Source: Desmodesmus armatus
Lineage: Eukaryota > Chlorophyta > Chlorophyceae > Sphaeropleales > Scenedesmaceae
Length of the DNA: 64,000 nucleotides
Direction of reading: 5' to 3'
Assembly: GCA_007449985.2 (NCBI GenBank)
Contig: VIIQ02000649.1
Coordinates: forward strand, 741,021 to 805,020
The position numbers and the translations under genes are program-made. Positions 33,481 through 45,200 of this stretch are shown here, piece by piece. The notes beneath the pieces were generated by a model that saw only the letters and a list, made by a program, of their open reading frames with translations, ran no database searches and was not told where the DNA came from. The stretch's first letter is position 1; each line of letters starts with the position of its first letter.

Positions 33481-36400
33481 TTTATATATATGTATATTTA
33501 TATATATATAAATTGACGGCTAGCTACACTCTGTTTCCATAGTGCGCAGATGTCAGCTGTTTCAACCTGCAGCCTTGCGCAGGTTTCGGAGGTGGCAGCA
33601 TTTCCAAAACAAACTGGGAGCTGCTGTGGCTGTGCGCAGTGATTCGGCAAGCTGTCCAGCTGTAGTGTTGGCAATCAACAAATCTCATGTCTATTGCCTG
33701 CACGTGTGTGCCCTGCAGCACCCGAGACCGAGACCTTCGCCAACAAGAGGTGGACCCTGTACCCCAGTGTCTTCCTCAGCCAGCAGGCCGCCAAGGACTA
33801 CTGTGCAGCTTCCAACGGCACCCTCATCACTGTCAAGACTGCAGATGAGACCTCTCGCCTGGCAGCACGGGTTGACACCTACGATCGGTCTGTGTGGCTC
33901 GGCCTGCAGAACACAGGCCCCTTCCCTTCATCTACACCGGCACAGTACCTTTGGCTGGACACTAACCAGACCCCCAACCCCTACCTGAACTGGGGCGTCC
34001 AGCAGCCGGATGGTGACATGTCCGGCGAGAACAACGAAGGCTTCTGCGTTGTCGCAGACAAGCCTGCCGCTGCTGCTTGGAACGACAAGCCCTGCAATGA
34101 CGAATTCATCGTTGCTTGCGAGTACCGTGAGTGACTACAGCGCTTTGGGGATGGGTGCATTCCATTGCCTGACGTCTTGGCGGTGGGGAGTCAGGCTTGC
34201 ATCTGACGACACTGTCTCAGCTGGCACACCCGCATCACTCGTCCAAATGCCTCAAATGCGGGCCAAGTTGAGCCGCATGGTGGACTCGTGCTCTGCTCAG
34301 ATAATTGGAGAGTACCGCTCAGCGGTGAAAGTATCCACTTGTAACAACCTCCCCCCCCCCATGATGTCTTAATGGTCTGTCTGCTGCTGTGTGTTGCGCA
34401 TGGATGCAGAGAACGAATGCCAGGACGCACTCCCAACCATCGCTCAGGCAACCTGGGACACCTGCGAACTGCCAGTCGCTGCTGGCCTGTTCTGCAATGC
34501 CACATGTGCCGAGAACTACGAGGGCTCACCAAGTGCTACATGCACTGCAAATGGCTGGGTCCCTGAGGGCGCCTGCACACCTATCGGTAGGTGCCTTTCT
34601 CAGGAGCATGTCAGAAGCTGAAGGGCAATATATTGTCTGACATGCTGACCTTGCATTTGGGACTTGGGAGAAGGTTTGACACGAGCGCGTTCGTCAGCAG
34701 GCCCAAACAGTGCTTTTAGCACAGCCAAGGCATGCAGAAAGGGGGTGTCAGTGTTGACTCTAAACAATATTACCAAGCTCTTTCCCCTGCCTGTTGTGTT
34801 TTAACACTTCGGAAGCCGCTAAGCACCGCCACTTGTGCACAGTATGGTTTGGTCACACGGGTGGTGCAATGTATGGGTGTATTGTATGTGTCGCCGCTTG
34901 ACCGCCCATCCTGTGTGTTCTGATCTGCTGCTTGTTACCCCTGCAGGTTGCAGCACACCAGAGACACAGGCAAATGCTGAGCCTTTCGATTGCGCCACTG
35001 GCACAGCTCACGAGAGCGTGTGCACAGCACAGTGCTCTACTTTCTTTGCTGGCTCTGTCAATGCCACATGCTCTTTTGGCAACTGGACATATGGGGGGGA
35101 GTGCACATGTAAGGATGGCGGGGCCGTTGAGCAGGGGGTAGGGTCGGTGGCAGGGGCAGATACACGATGCACCTAAGATGTCGTGCAGCACACCAAGCTG
35201 ACAGTATGCAACTACTGCCTACAAGTCACTGAAGTAGTTAAAAGTTTGACTTGACTTGGTGGTCAAGGCACATGGAAGCGCTGTGGTTGCGGGTTGTGTG
35301 TATTGAGGAGGGGGCACGCTGACACTGTGCATGTGTGATGGTGCTGTGCAACAGTACAACTCATCAATAGGCACCACCTACCACATTTGCATCTGTGGCC
35401 AGCCAACGCCACCAGGCATAATGTGCCACTAAGGACCGCCTGAAAAACACCAACTCTTCTGCACCCCTGCTGCTGTCTGCTGTGCTTCTGCCAATGCAGC
35501 CACAAACTGCACTGCTGACCCCACAACCACGACCACTGAGCCTGTTGGCGCCTTCACCTGTACCAACGGCCAGGCCCTTGGCAGCACCTGTGAGGCTACC
35601 TGCTCTGCTGGCTATACCGGGACTGTGACTGCCACTTGCGGCGACGTGAATCCCCAAGAGTTCTCAGTCAGCGGAACCTGCACTCCTAATGGTAAGCATG
35701 GAGCTGCACACACACCAAGCTCTGTCCTGGCGTGTTGAGAGATGCTGCAATCAAGGCCAGAAAGTGAAAGACGTGTGCAAGACGCCCACCGCCCGATGCG
35801 TGTTGTTGCGAACAAACTGGTTTTGACAGCACAAGTATAGCAGAAAGAGGTTACTGCTGGCAAGCATTGGCTTTGTGTTGGTCCCTATGAGCCCCTGGGT
35901 CTGATCCACGTGCCCTTGGCACAGCAATGCCGTTCAAGCTCTGCAAGTGTTGACCATTTGGCTGCCTTCCGCTGTATCTGATACTCCAGGTTGCGACAGC
36001 AACGTCGTGCCCACACCCCCAGCCAACACCCTGGGCAATGTGTCAGACAGCTGCACTGTGCCCTCGACCCACAGCAGCAACTGTACAGTGCCTTGCGTCA
36101 CCGGGTATTCGGGCACCGTGACTGTCACATGCACCCTGGGGACCTGGGAACTGGCTGAGGGAGAATGCACACGTAAGTTTCAGGACAGGGAAAGCAGGGG
36201 AAGGGGGGCAGGATGTACAGGCAACAAGTGGTGGTGCACTCCATGAAGCTCAACCCAACTTTCTTGGGAGGCAGCTGATGGCTGAGAAGTGCGGGTTGTG
36301 CTGAACTACTTGCTATTGGTAGAGCGATGCTGACAGAAATTTGAGGCCTGGGGTTTATGGTTTTAAGGCAAGGGTGTGGTCCACGAAGAGAAGGGGCAGC

Positions 36401-39237
36401 AACTCGGGAAGCTGCTGAGCTACTTCTGGTGTGTCTGGCATGTGCACACAGCCACCCACCATCAAGCCCCAAAATAAAATACACCCTGCCCTGCGCTGTC
36501 AACACGGCTTCCTCCACTAGGAGTATCTGCTGTTATCCACGTTTTGCTGGCGGAAGCAGCCAACCCTCAACCATCCCTGCTGCTTTCCACTTGCTGCTTT
36601 TTCCTGTGTGTGCAGCCGATCCCTGTGCAACACCTCCCACGGCGGAAAACACAACCTTCTCCAGCTGCACACAGGGGGCAGACTCAGGCGATGTCTGCGC
36701 AGCCAGCTGCGATGCCGGTTTTGTGGCTTCTCCTGACACCGGGGCACCTTCTGCCACATGCACGGCTGGCCAGTATCAGTACTCTGGAGCCTGTGTCCCT
36801 CAGAGTGAGTTTGAGTAGTCAGCATACAGTCACTAACTGTTAGCATACAGCTACACACTGCTAACTGTAGTACTGAAAGTGTGACTGTGGCTGCGGTTTT
36901 GTGTGCAGTACTGCAGTCCAGCTCCCTTGAGGTGTCCAGTCACGCACCTTGACACGTCTGCTCTGTCTGTGTGGCTCCCTGGTCTCAGTGTGTCTATTCC
37001 TGCGTCTGCCGTCATTACGTAAGAGGCTGCCAGAGCTACACTGCTGACTGTTGGTTTGGGTATGCCTTTCCTGACTCTCATTTGCCCATGCAGACTGCAC
37101 TGAGCCTCCAGTCGACCAGGCAAATGCGGATGGCCTGTCTAGCTGCACCGACCTGGCCCATGGGGCAGTGTGCCCAGGCACCTGCCAGACCTTCTATGAT
37201 GGCACTGTGCAGGCTACATGCATGTTTGGAAACTGGACGTATGAGAACACATGCGCATGTAAGTTCGCCCAGTAAGCCGATGCTGAAGCTAGAGTTTGTT
37301 CAGGCATTCGACTTGAATTTGGTTGAGTCAACCATGAAGTGCAAGGGTTGTGACCGTTGCTGGCAGACTCGCCGCTGGGCATGCATGTCATTGGGAGGGG
37401 TGCAACAGCCACGTGCCAAGCCACGCATGCTTGACGGAGCGCAGCACTAGTACTGCGACATGGACAGCTCACTGCATAGCACAGTTTTCCATGCAACTTA
37501 CAGCTGCTTGGGTGTGTTTTGTATGTCTGGCCGGCCTTTGCATGCCTGCTGCCTGCACTGGATACTGTTCACTGAACCTCTGAGAGGTTATCCCTCACCA
37601 GCACGATTTCTCTGGCAATGTGCTACATGGAACCCTTCTGCGCCATAGGTGCCCTGCGGTGAAACTTCATACCGAAATGTTTGTGTCTGTGTTGTTGTTT
37701 GCTGGTGTGCACGTGCAGCCACCAACTGCACAGAAGCTCCCGAGAACACCGACCCAGCAAGCAACTCGGGGTACACCACCTGCTCCGATTTTGCTAGTGG
37801 CAGCGTATGCAGTGCCGACTGTGCCACCGGCTACTCTGGATCTGGCCTGACCGCAACTTGCAGCAACACAAACTGGACCGTCTCTGGCTCTTGCGATCCC
37901 GATCGTAAGTGATGGCCCACACTGCTTTCTCAACATGCTTGGTGCTGGGCGCACTTACCGTACAGTACCGTACATAGACGTTATGTAGGTGTGGAGTATG
38001 CATGGCTGTCTTGCATTGGTGCATGTATGCGGCAGGCACGGTGCTTTGTATTTTGAAAGTCTGGGCTTTTGGCCTGCTGTGCTGACCACGCACCTGCTCT
38101 TTCTGTCCTGCAGCCTGCACAACTGCCGCCGTGGCCGGTGCTCCCGCCAACTCCAATGGCAGCGTGTCCGACGAATGCGAGCTGCCAGTACAGAACGGCG
38201 GCAGCTGCAGCATCGAGTGCAGCGAAGGTTACTCTGGCACCGTCACCACCACCTGTGTGTTGGGCTCCTTCGCAGACGTGACCGGCTCATGTACAGGTGC
38301 GCGCTGCATCGCCCTTGATCACGCATGGTTAGGCATGTGCTTACGCATATGTGCAGATGTTGCCAACAGTGGTGATTGCAGCCAAGCATCTGCGTATGGC
38401 AATGTGGCTGCTCTGGGTGCACTTTGGTTTGGGGATGTTGCTTTGCAGCTGTCAAGAAGCTGCAAGGACTGCGCGTGAGTTAGTAAGGTTTGCCCCTGCG
38501 CGAAAAACAGCACGTCCTGATCTGGGCGGTTTAGGGCCTAAGTGTGGCAGGGTTGGGCAGGGCTTGGGGCCGGGGATGCTGTTGCAGGGGGGGGGGGAGT
38601 GTACAATCAGAAAGCCACTGTGAAGCAGGCAGTGCGAGCCTATGTCTACAGCAGCCGGGCATGTGAACTGTGGTTTGTGGTGTTGGATCTGACTGTCTGG
38701 TGTGTGTTGCTGTACGGCTGCAGGCAACCCTTGCGATGGGCCGCTACCAGAGATCACCAATGCTACTTATGATGGCTGTACAGACTTGCCGTACGCCCAT
38801 GAGTATGTCTGCACCGCTACATGCGCCCAAGGATACAGCAACGTAGGAGCACCTGGTGCCACATGCACTGCCGGCCAGTGGACACCTAATGGCGGCTGTG
38901 CACCTGCTTGTAAGTTTGTTTCGGAAAAAGCGGCAACTGTATGCTTCTTTCACCACGCACGTGCAATGGCTGCAGAGTTACTTTGATACTGTGGTTGCTC
39001 ACTGTTGAGTGTCACCATGGAGTGTGGGTTCTGCAGTCTGCTGATGCTAGCATGTAGTTGCTGTTCACGGCTAGGGTTTGCCTGAAGGTGGCAACCTCTG
39101 AATGCAGTCAGTGTTCAGCCCATACCTTCCAAGTTACAAGAATGCTTTCGGAGAAAAACCTTGTACAGTAGGTATTAGCCCCCAGGTAGCCGCAGTCTGG
39201 TAGCAGTGCTCACTCATTCCTTCTGCCGCGCTGTTTT

Positions 39238-39268
<31 letters not shown>

Positions 39269-42200
39269 TGCCACAGCTTGCGGTACCCCCACTCAGCAGG
39301 CCAATGCCCTTGACTTCTCAAACTGCGCAACAGACGCCCATGGCACCGCATGCACCGCTGAATGTGAACCCTTCCACGAGGGAGGTTTTACAGCTACATG
39401 CCAGTTTGGCAGCTGGGCTTACACAGGCTCATGCCAACGTAAGTATGAGAGATGGGCCCACCGCTAGGATCGAAAGATCATCTCACATTGCAGCTGTGAG
39501 AAATGTCAGCTGTGAGAAATGCAAGACGCCGTGCATTCGTGTACAAGCAGCCTGCGGCCCATTCACACACACACAAAACATGATTGTGCATGACGAGTCC
39601 AGTGCTCAAATGCTGAGCTGTGTGTGGCTGAACCTGCATATTTCTGCTGTGTGCTACTCTGAACTGTCGTCTTGCAGCCACGAACTGTACCACTGGCCCC
39701 TCAACCACCGAGCCGGTCACCGGAGACTTCGAGTGCCCCGCCGGCCTGGCAGCAGGCAGCGTTTGCTCTGCACAATGCTCAACTGGCTACGAAGGGTCTG
39801 TCACCGCGACATGCACCAACCGCACATGGGTGACTGACGGTGTTTGCACTCCTATGGGTAAGCTTGCACACATTGCCTCAACAGCAGCACATCACTGTGC
39901 CACCTGACAGAATGCCACCATTACGCATGCAAGGAGCTAGCATGATGTTGGTTGCGCTGACAGTGACATATATGTGCATGCCATGCTGCTTCTGCTCTTT
40001 GTCTTGCGTTTCGGCTGCTGGGAGCCAAGCATGTGCAGCACTGCTGTTGCAGTGTGCGTTCGAACCACAGCAGTTTGATGCAGTCATGATGCATTGCTCA
40101 AGATTGAATGCCTGCTGTGGTTTTGCCTGCAGGTTGCAGTGCTACATCTGTCACACCTGCCCCAGAGGGCTCCACTGGAGCTGTGTCATGCGGTAGCGTG
40201 GGCCTTGTCACTCATGACACCACATGCAGCATCCCATGCTCAACAGACTTTGAGGGCACAGTGACTACCACCTGTAGGTTAGGCCAGTTCACCAACGTGA
40301 CAGGCCAATGCGTCAGGGTGGCAGGTAGGTTTGGCACCGGCGTTTGCTGATCATGCTTCCTACAACACATAGGGCAGCTCCTTGTGGTCCAGTATAGCCG
40401 GGATCGCTTCCTGCTTGGGTTGCTGGAGTGGGCTAACTTGATCCCACAGCGTCTGTACCCAATTTGAGTGGCATCCAACGGCATCCTGTAGGCATCTGCT
40501 GGACTTGAGTGGGTCACAGCTTGAGGACACGCCACGCAAGTGACACAGCATCATCCTCGGAGCATGTTGGTTGGTTGGTAAGCGCGGCCAACTGAATGTG
40601 TTTCTGTGCTGCTGCTGTTTTGGCTGTAGGAACCTGCGATGGCCTTCCCACCGCCTGGGTGGATGGCGCAACGTTCCCAGACACCTGCAGGAACGGACGC
40701 ACCGGTCAAGGCTGTGAAGCCAGATGCAACCAAGGTATGAGTGTTCTTTCGTTGTTATGTTGTTGTTATTGTAACCGATGTTTTTTTGTCGGCTGCCCTT
40801 ATGTTAACGGCTGAACCCCAGCAGAGGTTGCCAGCAGCAGCAGATGAGGTGCCTGCCTATACTTGGCTTGTATGCTGCTTCGCCAGCTGTCTTTGTAAGC
40901 ATCTGCCGGCCAGTGTCCTCAGCACCAGGCTGGACCACAAGCACACAGACCATCTGTGCACCCCACATAAGAAGCATTTGTGTTGGGTGTCTTGCTGTGC
41001 ACAGGGAGGCTGGCCAGCCCTGTCCCCACTGTCCAGTGTGTGCTGGATCCCGCCCAGCCCACTGGTGGGCGCTGGGCTGCCACTGCTACTGGCAGGTGCA
41101 TCCGAGGTAAGCTCTTCCGTCTTGCTGCTGCCGGAAGTACTGCAGTCCGCATTGATCATAAATACAGGCAAAGTGTCGGCAGGCAAAACATGGCCAAAGA
41201 TACTGCAAACACCCAGTATTTTTTTTCTGTGATGACTAATCCTGCTGTGACTAATCCTTGCTGTGACTAATCCTTGCTGTGTGCAGCTTGCCCTGGAGTT
41301 CCTCCACAGCAGCTTGAGGGCGGTATCTGGCCAGAGACCTGTAGGGATTCCACCGCATTCCTCGGCCTTTGCCGGGGCCAGTGCAACAACGCAGAGGGCT
41401 ACATCGGCACACCTATCGTGCAGTGCCTGACCAACGGTTGGAGCAGCGCAGTTGTGGGAGGCTGCCGCAAGGCCACTGCACGTAAGCAGCATGTTCAGCA
41501 AGTGACGCTAGTACTGCTGCTTGAGGTCTGCTGCGCGTGCAATGCAGGGTCTGGTTTGACTCACAACTTGGGCTGCGCGTACAGTTGCTTCTTAGGCGCT
41601 ACTTTCAGTTGTGCTGAGTGCAAGGGATGTTACCGACAGTGCAGCTATGATGCAAACGAACCGCTGAAGGGTCCCCTAAATGCATGTGTGCGGGTGAAGT
41701 GAGGGCATTTCACAGGCCTTGCATGCATGCAACGACTAACCAAGGCTGTTTGTCACCCCCAAAGCTTTGTGGATGCTTGCTCCTTGCCTGACTGTCCGCT
41801 GCCTGCCTGTGTGCCATGTGTTGCGTGTTCTGTGCAACAGTTTGCAGCACTCTGCCATCCATCATCATCAACAATGGTCGCTGGCCACAGACATGCCTGG
41901 ACTCCCAAGGCAACGGCACTTGCACTGCCCTCTGCAATGCTCCAAGTGAGTCGCAAGCGATGTACACACGATCCCGACCAGTACAGTGCAGAGCGGTACA
42001 GTGCAGTACAGTACAGTGCAGAGCGGTACGGTACGGTACAGTACAGTACAGTGGCCCTTCCTCAGCAGTACCCAGGCAGCCTCACAAGGTTGTACCTCGA
42101 TTGCACCTCTGTCAGTCTTGATGGGTTCAGTTGTAAAGGTTGTTGGCTTTCCTTTGTTGACAGTGGATGAATGTGCTGCTGCTGTTGTGCAGGGTTCGGT

Positions 42201-45200
42201 GGATCCACGCCTCCCCGCATCACTTGCGTGGTTGAGAACGGCCTCGCACGGTGGGACGCAACAACCCTCGGTGGCTCCTGCAGGAGGCGTGAGTGTCTGC
42301 TTCCTTAGGGTTTAGGGTTTAGTGTTTGCACCCTAAACCCCTCACCCCTCCCAAACCCCAAGTGTCTGCTTCCTTCGTTGGCTGCCACACTATTGCTATT
42401 CGCTTCTGCATATCGCTGACAGCATGGCATGTTTTTGACTTACTTGTAAGCTGGTGCTGACAATGTGGTAGTGACTGCATCTCAATCGCCGACATCACCA
42501 CCAAACCCTAAACCTTTCGTAACAGTGTTGCCTGTTGCCTGGACTTGCTGTTTCTGTATGCAGTGTGCACCAGCCTGCCCACTGCAACCGTCCCAGGCGG
42601 CGGCTCCTGGCCAGGCTCTTGCGGAGGCCGCACTGCTGCAGGCGGCGTTTGCACAGCAACTTGCAATGGAGGCCTGTTTGGCGCCCCAACAGTGAGGTGC
42701 AACTCCAACGGGGTATGGGCAACCACTGTGACTGGGCAGTGCCAGCAGCAACCAGGTGCGGCTCTCAGGGGTGCCTTGGTGAGGGTGCTGCGGGTTGAGG
42801 GTTTGGGGGTGCTGGGGGGGGGGTGAGAGTGCTGTGGGTTGAGGGTTGAGGGGTGCTGCGGGGGCGAGGGTTCTGTGAATTTGAGGGAGTAAGGGTGTGC
42901 CAGGGATGGCTTGTGTGCTTGAGCAGTTTCCTGTCGCCCTGGACTCCTACCCCAGCCTGTGCTGCAAGTTGTGTCACAGGTCGCAGCATGCTGATTGTTA
43001 CAGAGCTGGGTTTGGCAGCATCAGCCAATGGTGTGCATGCGGCTTTGTGCTGTGCTGTGCTTGATGGATGGATGGCGTCTGTGAAAGATTCCCTACATGA
43101 TGCGTGCTCTTTGCTGACTTCCCGGCATGATGTGTTGTGTCGTGCTTGTGTTCATGCAGTCTGCGCAAGCCTGCCTACGTTCTCCGTGAAGTTTGGTGCA
43201 TGGCCAGTGTCTTGCTTCGACTCCGGGGCAAACGTGAACTGCACCGCACAGTGCTCCACAGGTAAGTTTGCCTCGCGCAAATGAGGATTCCGGCACTGTA
43301 CTTGCATGCCATAGAATCCTAGACAGTCTGTTTGAATCAACAGTTGCAACCCGCCATGCTGTGTCCAGCTGCTCAAAGTCGGTGGCGGGCACCAGTTGAT
43401 TTTGCTGCTGCTGACCTTCAGCTCACTCACTACGCAAGGAACTAGCTGACGTGAGGTCACTAGTGTTACAGAGCGTTGCAGCAAAAGACTGCACGCCTCT
43501 TGCATGATGATGACGGTGTACTGTGTGTGCGTGCCTGTTGCCAACTGCAGGTTACAGTACACCAGAGAGCCCAGTTGCCACATGCGTGATAAACGGCAAC
43601 ACAGCCTCCTGGGTGCTGCAGAACCCCAACGCTTTAACTGGCTGCAGGAAGGGTAAGTTAGTAACTGTTAGTATCTGTAGCTTTGTCACTTCTTGCCGCC
43701 TCCACTGCCTACAACAGCGCATATCGCCCTTTCGTCAGGAATCACTAGGTTCCAACCAGGGCGGCTCATGACGTGTAGGTACGCACAGCCTACCCTGCAG
43801 CACACATACATGTCTGACAACAGATGTCGGCAGAGTGCGCCATTTTCATTCATTTCATTCATTTCATACATATTCATTTCATTCATTTCATTTCTTTTTC
43901 CACTGCAACCGCTTATCACTGAGATGCTGCCATGTCTGCCCCTGCTGACTGCGTTCGTTGCTGTTCATCCCAACAGTCTGCTCCGGCACCCCAGACCAGA
44001 CTCTGCTGACCGGTGTTGGAAGCTGGCCTGCAAGCTGCGCAAACACCGACGCCCCCTGCACCGGCACTTGCGATTCCGGGTTTGGCACCCCCACAGTTGC
44101 CTGCACAACCAACGGCTGGTCTCGCACGGTCGTGGGCCGCTGCAGCGATTCACCAGGTAAGGAAGGAGGGTCCATGCCCATGCACTGCCAATGCCTGAGA
44201 GGTACAGACCAAAGTAAAAGCCATGTGTCTACACACAAGCACGGCATCAGACTTCAGGCGCCTGCCACACGGCCTGCTGGCGTTGTGATTCCAGATGTTG
44301 CTTGGAGGTTGTCCGGCAACTCCTGTATGCTTGCACGGCAGCAGCAACGGCACGAGCCCCTCTGTGTGGTTGAGCAAAACCACAGTACATCTGCCGTGGA
44401 AGTGTGCTAGTGTCTGGTGGGTCTGAGGGCTGGCTTTCAGTTATGATATGCAAATACAGATTTGCTGACGGGTTGATTGCTGTTGTGTTGCTGCAGTCTG
44501 CGCTGGCAAGCCCCTGGCTGCTCTCAACGGTCCAGGCGTCTGGCCCAACAGCTGTGCTGATGCCTCTGTGGGAGCCACCTGCAATGCTACCTGCGACTAC
44601 GGTAAGTAGGGTTCAGGGTGCTGATACCCCACGAATTCAAATTTGTTAGTGAGGCAGCATTGCCAGCCCTGCAGCAGCTGACCAATACGCTGTGGTGCCG
44701 GGCTTGGCGAGCAGGGTTTGTCTGTAGTGGCTTCCTCCCGGCCAACAGCGTTCTCAGACATGCTCTGACGCAACTGTTGCGGAGCAGCGTGACAGAAGCC
44801 TGATGACGTCATGAACGCTGTCGAAATAGTCATGCATGTTTCGTGACGTATGCTGTCCCTGTGCTCATGCTATACAGGCTTTGGTGGGCCCAACCAGCCT
44901 AAGGTGGAATGCTCTGCCAACGGCTGGCAGCCCACTTCCACTTCCACTCTCAGTGTCTGCCAGAAGGGTAAGCACGCATGCAGTACGGAAGCCTCACACG
45001 AAAGCAGCGGCGTTGTGTTGAGCAACCATGGTGCTGCCTTACTTCAGGGCTCTGTGCAATGCTTTCCCTGTGTGCCGCTTTCATCAGGCGTGTGAGTTGC
45101 GATGCAGCAGCAATTCAACAGCACCCCGATTGTGCTGGCACTTTTGGCTGACGGCACCTCTGCTGCTACTGCTGCCGCGTCTTTGCTTGCAGTGTGCATG

